Assembly (NCBI RefSeq): GCF_013186535.1
Contig: NZ_JABMCZ010000005.1
Location: 992,001 to 1,056,000 of the forward strand
From: Nocardia terpenica
GTDB lineage: Bacteria > Actinomycetota > Actinomycetes > Mycobacteriales > Mycobacteriaceae
Reading direction: 5' to 3'
DNA length: 64,000 bases
Below are positions 1-8,293 of this stretch, one piece after another. The translations under genes were made by a program, and so were the position numbers. Under the pieces are notes generated by a model that was not told the DNA's origin, ran no database searches, and saw only the letters and a list, made by a program, of their open reading frames with translations. Positions within the stretch are counted from its first letter, which is position 1. Every line of letters starts with the position of its first letter.

Positions 1-1321
1 CCGCCGCGGCGGTGCCCGAGGCCGCGCAGGCCGGGACGCCCACGCCGTGCAGGTATGCGCCCGCCACCGCGAGTCCGGGCAGCCCGGCGAGGGCGGACTC
101 GATGGCGGCCACCCGTTCGGTGTGGCCCGGCGTGTACTGCGGCAGTCCGCCGCGCCACCGCTGGACGACGGCACCGCTCGGGGCGAGGTCGAGGCCGGTC
201 ACCGTCGACAGATCCTCGACGGCCGCGGCGACGAGTTCGGCGTCGGTGCGGGCCAGGACGGAGTCGTCGCCGAAGCGGCCGAAGGAGGCGCGCACCAGCG
301 CGACGCCCCGCTCGGCCAGGTGCGGCCACTTGCGGCTGGACAGCGTGAATGCCTTGGCGCGCAACGATTCCCCGGTGGCGACCAGGATGCCGGAGTTGTC
401 CGGCAGGGCGGTGTCGGCGGGCAGGGCCAGCGCCACCACGACCGAGGAGGACAGCTCGATGCCCGCGGCGGCCGCGGCGGCGTCCGGGGCGAGGGGGGCG
501 AGCAGCGCGGCGGTCACGGGGGCGGGGGTGGCGAGAATCACCGCGTCCACCTCCCCCACCGGATCCAGCCGCCAGCCGGTCGGGGTCCGCTCCAGATTCT
601 TTGCCGCCGTGCCGGTTTCGAGGCCGGGCCGGGCCGCCGCGAGCAGGGCGTCGAGCAGGACCCGGTAGCCGTCGCGCAGTCCGGCGAACACCGGCGCGGT
701 CGACGGCGGCGGCAGCGCCTCGGCGACGGCCTGCGAGAGGCTGGCCGCGCCCCGGTCCAGTGCCGCGGCCAGCGGGGGCAGCGCCGCCCGCACGCCGATC
801 GAATTCGCCAGTCCCGCATACACTCCGCCGAGCAGCGGGTCCACACTGCGGCGCACCACCTGCTCACCGAACCGGTCGGCCACCAGATCGGCTACCGCCA
901 TATCGCCACCGCGCACCCAGTGCAGCGGGCGCGTGGGCTCATCGGCGATCCGGGCCAGCGTCGCCTCGTCGACCAGTCCGGCCATCGCCTCCGGGGCGGC
1001 CGGGATACCCATGAGGGTGCGCTCGGGCAGCGGATGCGCCCGCCCGCCGGACCAGATCAGCGGCCGCCTGCCCGCCGGGTACACCAGTTGCTCGCCGATC
1101 CCCAATTCCGTGAGCAGCGCCGGGATTTCGGGCCGCCGCCCCACGAATGCCTCGGCCCCCAGGTCCAGCGGCTCTCCCGCCACCGCACCGGTGTGCAGAA
1201 TCCCGCCGATGCGCTCCGATTGTTCGACCAGGACCAGTTCGAGCCCCGGACCCAGCGCCGTGCGCAGCCGATAGGCCGCCACCAGCCCACTGATCCCCGC
1301 CCCCACCACTGCGATCCGCAT
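1..1321 (-). CDS. hemY: Protoporphyrinogen oxidase, C-terminus cut by the window edge
   Basis: Flavoprotein that oxidises protoporphyrinogen/coproporphyrinogen III late in haem synthesis. The protein starts MRIAVVGAGISGL, a Rossmann FAD-binding GxGxxG motif at residues 7-12, followed by the acidic residue pattern LVLVEQSERIGG typical of this family. About 440 residues are visible, so only the last few codons should be missing. It lies downstream of hemE on the same strand with a gap of about 144 bp, as in the M. tuberculosis hemE-hemY pair (Rv2678c-Rv2677c). Actinobacteria use the coproporphyrin-dependent branch, so the physiological substrate is probably coproporphyrinogen III; that is family knowledge, not seen here. 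ATG start at 1321. Confidence 0.93.
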   Translation of the reverse strand, partial: MRIAVVGAGISGLVAAYRLRTALGPGLELVLVEQSERIGGILHTGAVAGEPLDLGAEAFVGRRPEIPALLTELGIGEQLVYPAGRRPLIWSGGRAHPLPERTLMGIPAAPEAMAGLVDEATLARIADEPTRPLHWVRGGDMAVADLVADRFGEQVVRRSVDPLLGGVYAGLANSIGVRAALPPLAAALDRGAASLSQAVAEALPPPSTAPVFAGLRDGYRVLLDALLAAARPGLETGTAAKNLERTPTGWRLDPVGEVDAVILATPAPVTAALLAPLAPDAAAAAAGIELSSSVVVALALPADTALPDNSGILVATGESLRAKAFTLSSRKWPHLAERGVALVRASFGRFGDDSVLARTDAELVAAAVEDLSTVTGLDLAPSGAVVQRWRGGLPQYTPGHTERVAAIESALAGLPGLAVAGAYLHGVGVPACAASGTAAA

Positions 1322-1465
1322 CGCCCACTCCTCGTCCCGACTCGTCCCCACCCGATTCCCTGCAAGCTACCCGTCCCGCGCACATGCTCCACGCCGGGTC
1401 CGTACTCTCGGCCCGAATTCGGGGCACCGACGGCCGAGAGTGTTCGGCGGCCGGTGCGCGAGCGC

Positions 1466-2533
1466 TCAGAGCGGGGCGGGCAGGCTGTGAATCAGGTCGA
1501 CCGTGGCGGTGATCACGGCCGGGTCGGTGTCGGGAAGGACGCCGTGACCGAGATTGAAAATATGACCGGCCGCGCCGAGCGCGATGGCCTCGTCGGCCTC
1601 GTGGGCGATGCGCCGGACCTCACGCTCGATGACGGCGGGCCCGGCGAACAGCGTGGCCGGATCGAGGTTGCCCTGCAATGCCTTTCCCGCGCCGACGCGG
1701 CGGACGGCCGCGGTGAGCGGCACGCGCCAGTCGACGCCGACCACGTCGGCACCGGCCTCGCCCATGGCGCCGAGCAGCTCACCGGTGCCGACGCCGAAGT
1801 GAATGCGCGGCACGCCCGCCTCGGCCAGCTCCGCGAACACCCGCTCCGAATGCGGCAGCACGAATTCGCGGTACTGGGCCAGCGACAGCGCCCCGGCCCA
1901 GGAGTCGAACAGTTGCAGCGCGTCCACACCGGCCGACAGCTGGGCGCGCAGGAATTCGATGGTGATGTCGGTCAGCGCACCCAGCAGCGCGTGCCAGGTG
2001 TCGGGGTCGGCGAGCATCATCGCCTTGGTGCGCTCGTGGTTCCTGCTGGGCCCGCCCTCCACCAGATAGGAGGCGAGAGTGAAAGGGGCCCCGGCGAATC
2101 CGATGAGCGGGGTGTCACCGAGCTCGCTCACCAGCAACCGCACCCCGTCGACGACCGCGCCCACCTCCTCGCGCCGCAGCCGCGGCAGCGCCCGCACATC
2201 GCCGGTGGTGCGCACCGGATTCGCCACCACCGGCCCGACCCCCGCCACGATGTCGAGATCGATCCCCGCCGCCTTCAACGGAACCACGATGTCAGAGAAC
2301 AGGATCGCCGCATCCACCCCATGCCGCCGCACCGGCTGCATAGTGATCTCGCACACCAACTCCGGATCGAAGCACGACTCCAACATCCCCACCCCCGCCC
2401 GCAACTCCCGATACTCGGGCAGCGACCGCCCCGCCTGCCGCATGAACCAGACCGGCCGCCGACCAGGCGTCCCCCCGGTAGCGGCAGCAAGAAACGGCGA
2501 TTCGGTCAACCGGCGACGCAGTGGAGTGCTCAT
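1466..2533 (-). CDS. hemE: Uroporphyrinogen decarboxylase
   Basis: Decarboxylates uroporphyrinogen III to coproporphyrinogen III in the cytoplasm. The 355-residue protein has the normal family length. The N-terminal signature PVWFMRQAGRSLPEY (residues 27-41) carries the substrate-binding arginines, and Asp81 in FSDIV matches the catalytic aspartate. The C-terminal FNLGHGVLPDTDP motif is also present. I chose the ATG at 2533; an ATG three codons upstream (2542) is possible. The same frame stays open much further upstream, but that part runs through repeat DNA and has no similarity to HemE. It is followed by hemY. Confidence 0.95.
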   Translation of the reverse strand: MSTPLRRRLTESPFLAAATGGTPGRRPVWFMRQAGRSLPEYRELRAGVGMLESCFDPELVCEITMQPVRRHGVDAAILFSDIVVPLKAAGIDLDIVAGVGPVVANPVRTTGDVRALPRLRREEVGAVVDGVRLLVSELGDTPLIGFAGAPFTLASYLVEGGPSRNHERTKAMMLADPDTWHALLGALTDITIEFLRAQLSAGVDALQLFDSWAGALSLAQYREFVLPHSERVFAELAEAGVPRIHFGVGTGELLGAMGEAGADVVGVDWRVPLTAAVRRVGAGKALQGNLDPATLFAGPAVIEREVRRIAHEADEAIALGAAGHIFNLGHGVLPDTDPAVITATVDLIHSLPAPL

Positions 2534-2659
2534 CACGGCCATCGTACGACCACCCCAACCACCCCCACCCGCCCCCACCGGCACAAACCCCCACCACCGA
2601 CCACACAACCCCCAAGCACCCCGAGACGCCCCACCCGAAAAACCATCCGGCTCCCACAC

Positions 2660-3170
2660 GAAGAGGTTGCTCGAAAGCTCCCATCCCAACAGCAACCCGC
2701 TCGAAAACCCCCCGACCCCAACGGAAGCTACCTCGATAGCGGCTCCCCACCGCAACAGAAACTGTCTAGATGCCCCCTGCTCACCCCAACGGAAACTGTC
2801 TCGATAGGCCCCTGCCCACCGCAACGGAAGCTGCCTCGAAGCCCCTCACTTAACGCGACGGAAGCTCACTCGAAAGCCCCCCTCAACTCGACGGAAGCTC
2901 ACTCGAGAGTCCCTCTCCAACGAAAGCCTCCTCGAAGTCCCTACTCGCCCCGCCGACGGCTCGCTCGACAGCCCCTGCCCCAGCGCAACAGCAGCTCGCC
3001 CAGCCCCTCGCCCCAATCCGACAGCAGCTCACTGCCCCAACCCAATCGACAGCTCATTCAAGGCCCCCGCACCAACCCAACAGCGGCTCGTCCAAGGCCC
3101 GCCCCAACGCAACGACAGCTCACTCGAAACTCCCGACCCAACGAAAGCTTCCTCAAAAGTCCCCACTACC
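2660..3170. repeat. Degenerate ~33-bp tandem repeat array
   Basis: About 13-15 imperfect copies with a core resembling CAACGGAAGCTNNCTCGA followed by a C-rich spacer such as AAGCCCCT. Spacing is roughly 30-37 bp. Copies are clearest at 2720-2960 and decay towards 3170. Neither strand gives a stable protein. The array lies wholly between hemE and DUF3000. Its unit differs from the arrays near 11.5, 20.0, 47.7 and 58.5 kb and has no CAAAAGC-loop hairpin next to it. Confidence 0.75.
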
Positions 3171-3206
3171 TGCGGATAGTGCACGGAGCGAGTCTTACGA
3201 GCGACC

Positions 3207-3296
3207 GTTCGCGGCCGGCTCGTCGTTCGGCGGTCGAAGCGCATGCGCGCAGCGCGAGTCTCGACCGCCGAACGACGAGCCATCAGGGCCGCGAAC
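3207..3296. repeat. 90-bp palindromic element, copy 1
   Basis: The outer arms GTTCGCGGCC (3207-3216) and GGCCGCGAAC (3287-3296) pair perfectly. Inner arms at 3217-3237 and 3261-3281 are exact 21-bp reverse complements containing CGTCGTTCGG/CCGAACGACG. Only five bases (3282-3286) bulge on one side, and the loop holds a further GCGCATGCGC palindrome. A related element lies at 20210-20301. The element could act as a transcript-end structure, a protein-binding cruciform or a non-autonomous mobile element. Confidence 0.85.
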
Positions 3297-3374
3297 ACGC
3301 CGCAGCGGAGCGGAGGCAATCCAACACAGCGCGCCTCCGACGGATCCGGGCCGTTCGGAGCTAGGTTCAGGGGC

Positions 3375-4013
3375 GTGACACCGCTCGACTTCCGCGACGG
3401 CGCCGCACCGACCCCGGGCCCCGACAGCGAACCAGCCCAGTTTCGCGCCGCGGTCGAGGCGATGGGCACCGCATCCGTGCATCCCCGGATCGAGCTTGCA
3501 CCGATCCGGCCGCCGCAACGACTGGCACCTTATTCATACGCCATCGGAGCCGAAGTCAAACATCCGGACACGAACGTCGTGCCGGTCGATTCGGACGGCG
3601 ACGCATTCGGCCGATTGATCCTGCTCCACGACCCGAACGGGCACGAGGCATGGCACGGGGTGTTCCGGCTCGTGGCCTATATCCAGGCCGATATCGACGC
3701 CGCGCTGGCGGGCGATCCGCTGCTGCCGGAGGTGGCGTGGAGCTGGCTGGTGGATGCGCTGGAGTCGCACGGGGAGCCGTTCACCGCGCTGGGCGGCACG
3801 GTGACCTCCACCAGTTCGGTGCGCTACGGCGATATCGCCGGGCCGCCGCGCGCCTATCAGCTGGAGCTGCGGGCGTCGTGGACGGTGGGCTCCACCCAGC
3901 TCGGACCGCATGTGGAGGCGTTCTGCGAAGTGCTGGCATACGCGGCCGGTTTGCCGCCCGCCGGCATTACTCATTTGCGGCCTCGTCCGCAGATTGCCGA
4001 CGACCAGTTCTGA
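3375..4013 (+). CDS. DUF3000 family protein
   Basis: A 212-residue protein of unknown function, matching M. tuberculosis Rv2680 in position and type. The GTG start at 3375 is chosen because the recognisable DUF3000 sequence begins shortly after it (FRAAVEAMGTASVHPRIEL). An upstream ATG at 3243 would add sequence translated from the palindromic element. Characteristic segments are APYSYAIGAEV and GRLILLHDPNGHEAWHG. No signal peptide or membrane segment is visible. It lies 22 bp ahead of the RNase D gene and is probably co-transcribed with it; the conserved pairing hints at a link to RNA metabolism, which is inference. Confidence 0.88.
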   Translation: MTPLDFRDGAAPTPGPDSEPAQFRAAVEAMGTASVHPRIELAPIRPPQRLAPYSYAIGAEVKHPDTNVVPVDSDGDAFGRLILLHDPNGHEAWHGVFRLVAYIQADIDAALAGDPLLPEVAWSWLVDALESHGEPFTALGGTVTSTSSVRYGDIAGPPRAYQLELRASWTVGSTQLGPHVEAFCEVLAYAAGLPPAGITHLRPRPQIADDQF

Positions 4014-4035
4014 CCGCCACGTAAAGTTCTGGGCT

Positions 4036-5286
4036 ATGTCCGTTGCCGACGAGTCCGAAAACGCTGTAGCCGTCCCACTGCTGGTACCCGCCGACGGCGT
4101 ACCCCCGGTGCTGGACACCGCCGCGGACGTCGCCGATGCCGCGGCCCGCCTCGCCGCCGGATCCGGTCCGCTGGCCGTCGACGCCGAACGCGCCTCGGGC
4201 TTCCGCTACTCCAATCGCGCCTATCTGATCCAGTTGCGCCGCAACGGCTCCGGCAGCTTCCTCATCGATCCGATCCCGGTGCACGGCGAGTTGGGCCCGC
4301 TGGCCGAGGTGATCAACGAGCTGGAGTGGGTGCTGCACTCGGCGGATCAGGATCTGCCGGGGCTGGCGGAGCTGGGGCTGCGCCCGGCGCGGCTGTTCGA
4401 CACCGAATTGGGCGGACGGCTGGCCGGTTTCGAGCGAGTGGGCCTGGCCGCCATGGTGGAGCGACTGTTGGGCCGCGAACTGCGCAAGGGGCACGGCGCC
4501 GCCGACTGGTCCACCCGGCCGCTACCCGCGGACTGGCTGAACTACGCGGCGCTGGACGTGGAGCTGTTACTGGAGCTGCGCGACGCGGTGGCGGCCGCGC
4601 TCGACGAGCAGGGGAAAACCGACTGGGCCGCGCAGGAATTCGAGCATATCCGCCGCACCGAACCGAACGCGCCGAAGGCCGACCGGTGGCGGCGCACGTC
4701 GGGCATCCACACCCTGCGACGCACCCGACAGCTCGCGGTGGTGCGCGAATTGTGGACCACGCGTGACGAATTGGCGCGCGGCCGGGACGTGGCTCCGGCG
4801 CGGATCCTGCCGGATTCGGCGATCATCGCCGCCGCCGAGGCCGAGCCGAAGACGATCGCGCAGCTGCGCGGGCTGCCCGTGTTCGGCGGCCCGCGCCAGC
4901 GCCGCTATTCGCGGGAGTGGCTGGGCGCGGTGGAACGGGCTCGAACGCTGCCGGATTCGGCGTTACCGACGCTGACCCAGTCCTACGATGGCCCGCCCCC
5001 GGTGAACCGCTGGGAGCGCCGCGACCCCGAGGCCGCCGCCCGCCTCACCGCCGCCCGCACCGCCATGGCGTCCCTGTCCGAACAGCACGCGATCCCCGTC
5101 GAGAACCTCCTCACCCCCGACCTGGTCCGCCGCCTGTGCTGGGACGGCCTGCCCGAATTCCGTTCCGGCACTACCCCGGACGACCCGACGGCCGAGATCG
5201 ACGATTTCCTCAAGGCCGGAGGCGCCCGGCCTTGGCAGCGCGAACTCGCGGTACCACAGCTGGCGAAGGCCCTGTTCGGTGCCTGA
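4036..5286 (+). CDS. Ribonuclease D family 3'-5' exonuclease with HRDC domain
   Basis: Likely trims the 3' ends of tRNA and other structured RNAs. The 416-residue protein has an N-terminal DEDD exonuclease domain: DAE at 49-51 (Exo I), HSADQDL at 101-107 (Exo II) and Y170 with D174 in LNYAALDVELLLEL (Exo III, DEDDy type). A C-terminal HRDC region follows (LRRTRQLAVVRELWTTRDEL onward), then the second helical segment usual in actinobacterial homologues. It corresponds to Rv2681. The ATG at 4036 is used; an earlier in-frame start would overlap DUF3000. The stop is followed at once by a hairpin at 5301-5327. Confidence 0.92.
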   Translation: MSVADESENAVAVPLLVPADGVPPVLDTAADVADAAARLAAGSGPLAVDAERASGFRYSNRAYLIQLRRNGSGSFLIDPIPVHGELGPLAEVINELEWVLHSADQDLPGLAELGLRPARLFDTELGGRLAGFERVGLAAMVERLLGRELRKGHGAADWSTRPLPADWLNYAALDVELLLELRDAVAAALDEQGKTDWAAQEFEHIRRTEPNAPKADRWRRTSGIHTLRRTRQLAVVRELWTTRDELARGRDVAPARILPDSAIIAAAEAEPKTIAQLRGLPVFGGPRQRRYSREWLGAVERARTLPDSALPTLTQSYDGPPPVNRWERRDPEAAARLTAARTAMASLSEQHAIPVENLLTPDLVRRLCWDGLPEFRSGTTPDDPTAEIDDFLKAGGARPWQRELAVPQLAKALFGA

Positions 5287-5300
5287 ATCGCGCCCGGGTG

Positions 5301-5327
5301 GATTCCGGCCACAAGCATGCCGGAATC
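5301..5327. repeat. CAAAAGC-loop hairpin element, copy 1
   Basis: Arms GATTCCGGC (5301-5309) and GCCGGAATC (5319-5327) pair perfectly round the loop CACAAGCAT. It sits between the convergent ends of the RNase D gene and the enoyl-CoA hydratase gene, where a two-way terminator is expected. It belongs to the dispersed family described in the findings. No T-tract follows on either strand. Confidence 0.8.
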
Positions 5328-5352
5328 ATGAGGTCGCGGGCAGGTAAGGCGC

Positions 5353-6156
5353 TCAGTCCTCGTAAACAGGCGGACGGCGGGCGCGGCGGGCGCGGATGGC
5401 TTCGTCGAAGTTCTCCGTGGTCAGCCGTACATACAGCTGGGCCGTCCCTTCGTGCTGCATGTGCGATTCGAAGCTGCCCGCCTCCAGGCCGGTCCACAGC
5501 ATGCGCTTGGTGAGCTCGGTGCCCACTCGGCTGAAGCCGATGATCCGCTCGGCCAGGTCGTAGCAGGTGGTCAGGAGTCCGCCGGCGGGTACGGTGCGGG
5601 ATACCAGGCCGATGCGCTCGGCCTCGGTGGCGTCGATGTCGCGGCCGGACAGCATGATCTCGAAGGCTCGGGAGGTGCCGATCGCGCGCGGGAGCAGGTA
5701 GCTGATGCCCAGTTCGGCCGAGGTGAGTCCGTTGTTGATGCCCGCGGCCCGGAAATATGCCTGCTCCGAGGCGATCCGGATGTCGGCGACCATGCTCAGG
5801 CAGAAGCCGCCGCCGATCGCCGCGCCGTTGACGGCCGCGATCACCGGCTGATGCATGCGCCGCAGCGTGACCATGACGTCGTTGAGCAGATCCATCGACC
5901 GCCGCGCCACGGTGGTCTTCGTGAGGCCGTCGACATTCGGAACCCGGCCCGCCCCTTGCAGATCCGCGCCCGAGCAGAAACCGTGTCCGGCTCCGGTCAG
6001 AACGACGACGCGCACCTCGTTGTCCGCGGCGACGCTCTCCAGTGTCTCGCGCAGCGGGATCATCACATCGAAGGCCATGGCGTTCATGCGCTCCGGCCGG
6101 TTCAGCGTGACCAGCGCGACGTGTGGACGCGGTTTCTCGACGAGCACGAACGACAT
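5353..6156 (-). CDS. Enoyl-CoA hydratase/isomerase family protein (EchA15-like)
   Basis: Crotonase-fold protein of 267 residues, probably acting on an acyl-CoA in fatty-acid or sterol-chain degradation. Visible hallmarks are the CoA-binding GHGFCSGADL oxyanion-hole segment near residue 60 and the second oxyanion segment AAIGGGFCLSMVADIRIAS. An acidic residue follows in SAELGISYLLPR. Position suggests equivalence to M. tuberculosis echA15 (Rv2679). ATG at 6156 is chosen; a GTG two codons upstream is an alternative. It converges on the RNase D gene with the hairpin at 5301-5327 between them. The exact substrate cannot be read from sequence. Confidence 0.9.
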   Translation of the reverse strand: MSFVLVEKPRPHVALVTLNRPERMNAMAFDVMIPLRETLESVAADNEVRVVVLTGAGHGFCSGADLQGAGRVPNVDGLTKTTVARRSMDLLNDVMVTLRRMHQPVIAAVNGAAIGGGFCLSMVADIRIASEQAYFRAAGINNGLTSAELGISYLLPRAIGTSRAFEIMLSGRDIDATEAERIGLVSRTVPAGGLLTTCYDLAERIIGFSRVGTELTKRMLWTGLEAGSFESHMQHEGTAQLYVRLTTENFDEAIRARRARRPPVYED

Positions 6157-6187
6157 GGGCACAACTGTAACCTGTTTCAGAATGTCA

Positions 6188-7522
6188 CTATGCCGCCACC
6201 GGTCCCGACAAGGTCACGCGGAGCCGGGCGCCGCCGAGCGGGCTGTCCTCCAGACACACTGTCCCGCCGTGCAATCGGGCCTGCTGGGCGACCAGCGCCA
6301 GGCCCAGCCCGCTGCCCGGCGCGGTGGTGCTCCCCCGGGAGAAGCGCTGGAAGACCCGCTCGCGCTCGGCTTCCGGCACGCCGCTGCCGTCGTCGTCCAC
6401 GATCAGGGTGACGGTGCCGTCGGGCTCGGTGCGCGCGTCGAGGCGCACCCGGGTGGCCGCGCCGTGCCGGACGGCGTTGGTCACCGCATTGTCGAGAATG
6501 CAGCGCAGCCCGGCGGGCAGGCCGCGCATGCGCACCGGCTCGGTGACCGCGGAGGCGACGGTCAGGCCCGGATGCGCCCGGGGCGCGTCGTCGACGACCT
6601 GATCGATAAGCTCGTCGAGATCGACCTCCTCGAAGTCCGCCGCGGTGGTCAACTCACCCAGGGCCAGCCGCTCCAGCGCAAGCAGGGTGTTCTCCACCGA
6701 CCGCTGCGCGGCGAGCACGTCGTCGAGGATCGCGGCCCGCTCGGCCTCGGGCAGCGGCATCGACCGCAGCACCTCCAGGTCGGTACGCATGGATGTGAGC
6801 GGCGTGCGCAGCTCGTGCGCGGAGGTGGCGGCGAAGTCCCGCGCCGCGGCCAGCGCCTCGGCCGTGTGCCGACGCTCCGTGGCGATCCGGTCGAGCATGC
6901 GGTTCATGGCCCCGGCCAGCTCCGCGGTCTCGGTCGACCCCGGCCGCGGCGAAACATCCAGCGCCAGCCGCGATCCCACCCCCTGCGTGGCCGCGGTCAG
7001 CCGCCGCAGCGGCAGCACCGCCCGGTGTGCGAACACCCACCCCAGCCCCGCCGCCAGCACGATCGCGACCACCCCGACCAGCAGGATGTACTCCCGCTGC
7101 GTATCGATGGCCGACGCCACCACCGACCGCGGCACCGTGGCCGCCACCGTGACCTGATTCCCCGGAGTGGGCAGCTCCCACTGATAACCGGAGCCATCCG
7201 AAACGAGGACATGCGACCCGGGCGTCGCCGGAACGGCAGGCCCGGCAACCGGAACCTCCGAGGACCCGCCAGCGGTAGGCGACGGCGCTACGGGTGCGGG
7301 CGGCCGGGGGATGGACGGTGCGGAGCCGAGTGGCAGGGCGGGAACTGCCTGGACGCCGCCGGGGCCGGTGATCTCCAGCGAACGGAGGACCGTGTCCACC
7401 TGGCGTCCGGTGTGGGTTTGTACGGCGGCGACGATCACCACGCTCATTGCCACCACCACGAGGGCGGCCGCGCCGGCGCTGGCCAGGGCGACGCGGGCGC
7501 GCAGCGAGAACGGGCGGGTCAC
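6188..7522 (-). CDS. prrB: PrrB-like sensor histidine kinase
   Basis: Membrane sensor of 444 residues. One membrane helix lies at about 12-35. An extracytoplasmic domain of about 110 residues follows, with a Pro/Ser-rich stretch at 62-100. A second helix is at about 145-165, then a HAMP domain. The phospho-acceptor His236 lies in FAATSAHELRTPL. The ATPase domain has an N-box (CILDNAVTNAVRHG) and G-boxes (VDDDGSGVP, GSGLGLALV). The phospho-acceptor sequence closely resembles mycobacterial PrrB. The GTG start at 7522 shares GTGA with the stop of the response regulator gene, so the pair is translationally coupled. The symbol is assigned by family resemblance; the ligand is unknown. Confidence 0.85.
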   Translation of the reverse strand: MTRPFSLRARVALASAGAAALVVVAMSVVIVAAVQTHTGRQVDTVLRSLEITGPGGVQAVPALPLGSAPSIPRPPAPVAPSPTAGGSSEVPVAGPAVPATPGSHVLVSDGSGYQWELPTPGNQVTVAATVPRSVVASAIDTQREYILLVGVVAIVLAAGLGWVFAHRAVLPLRRLTAATQGVGSRLALDVSPRPGSTETAELAGAMNRMLDRIATERRHTAEALAAARDFAATSAHELRTPLTSMRTDLEVLRSMPLPEAERAAILDDVLAAQRSVENTLLALERLALGELTTAADFEEVDLDELIDQVVDDAPRAHPGLTVASAVTEPVRMRGLPAGLRCILDNAVTNAVRHGAATRVRLDARTEPDGTVTLIVDDDGSGVPEAERERVFQRFSRGSTTAPGSGLGLALVAQQARLHGGTVCLEDSPLGGARLRVTLSGPVAA

Positions 7523-8214
7523 GGTTCCTCCCGGAGCACGAAGCCGACGCCGCGGACGGTGTGGATCAGGCGGGGGCAGCCGGTCGCCTCGATCTTGCGG
7601 CGCAGATAGGACACGAACACGTCGACCACCTTCGTCTGGGTCTCGAAGTCGTAGCCCCATACCCGATCCAGCAGCCGGGTGCGGGAGAACACCTGGCCGG
7701 GCGCGGCGGCCAGCGCGGCGAGCAGGTCGTATTCGCGCTTGGTGAGATCGAGCAGGGCGCCGTCGACGTACGCGCGCCGCGCCGGTGGGTGCAGCACCAG
7801 CGGGCCCACGACGATCCGCCCGGAATCGGTCGCCACCGCGGACGTGGCGGCGCGGCGCAGCAGCGCCCGCAGCCGCGCCACCAGCTCACCGAGATCGAAC
7901 GGCTTGGTCAGATAGTCGTCGGCCCCCGCCTCCAGCGCGCCGATCCGGTCGGTGACCTCCGAGCGCGCGCTCAGCACACAGATCGGGATCTCGTTGCCCA
8001 GCGCGCGCAGCGCCGTGACCACCTGCACGCCGTCCAGCGTCGGCATATTCAGGTCGAGCACGACGGCGGCCGGGGCGACCGCGGCGATACGCTGCAGGGC
8101 GCCCGGTCCGTCCGCGGCGGTGTCGACGTCGAAACCCGACAATCGCAGGCCCCGGGCCACCGACGCCAACACCCGCGCGTCGTCATCCACCACCAGCACC
8201 AGACTGTTCGTCAC
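7519..8214 (-). CDS. prrA: PrrA-like response regulator, OmpR/PhoB type
   Basis: DNA-binding regulator of 231 residues. The receiver domain has the acidic pocket VVDDD at 8-12, the phospho-acceptor Asp54 in VVLDLNMP and Lys104 in LTKPFDL. The C-terminal winged helix contains LTKREYDLLAALA and the wing sequence LIHTVRGVGFVLR. Similarity to mycobacterial PrrA runs along the whole protein, including RGLRLSGF. GTG start at 8214. Transcribed ahead of the kinase with a 4-bp overlap. In M. tuberculosis prrAB lies elsewhere, so its place beside dxs is a local rearrangement. Confidence 0.88.
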   Translation of the reverse strand: MTNSLVLVVDDDARVLASVARGLRLSGFDVDTAADGPGALQRIAAVAPAAVVLDLNMPTLDGVQVVTALRALGNEIPICVLSARSEVTDRIGALEAGADDYLTKPFDLGELVARLRALLRRAATSAVATDSGRIVVGPLVLHPPARRAYVDGALLDLTKREYDLLAALAAAPGQVFSRTRLLDRVWGYDFETQTKVVDVFVSYLRRKIEATGCPRLIHTVRGVGFVLREEP

Positions 8215-8293
8215 GACGTCGACGATATCCGCGCGACATGCGCCGATCCCCGGCCGTTTGCCAACGAACGGTTAGAACTCGGATAGAAAACGC

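Larger units (their letters stand above)
2543..3374. other. Gene-free hemE-DUF3000 spacer filled with repeats
   Basis: This 0.8-kb gap between divergent hemE and DUF3000 has no credible gene. Reading frames across it are low-complexity translations of a degenerate ~33-bp repeat (2660-3170). A large palindrome (3207-3296) follows. The promoters for both flanking genes must lie here or at its edges, but I could not pick out convincing -35/-10 pairs. Confidence 0.7.

Noticed and set aside
2534..2824. N-terminal extension of HemE to 2824
   Set aside because: The added sequence is translated from the 33-bp repeat array; HemE similarity begins at the ATG at 2533.
3207..3296. tRNA or riboswitch
   Set aside because: A simple long-arm palindrome without cloverleaf or known aptamer; it is far from start codons and has a twin in an unrelated place.
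47..3364. A 1105-residue open frame on the plus strand across hemY and hemE
   Set aside because: It is the antisense shadow of two well-recognised genes and then of a repeat array; Arg/Pro/Gln-rich and without any family match.
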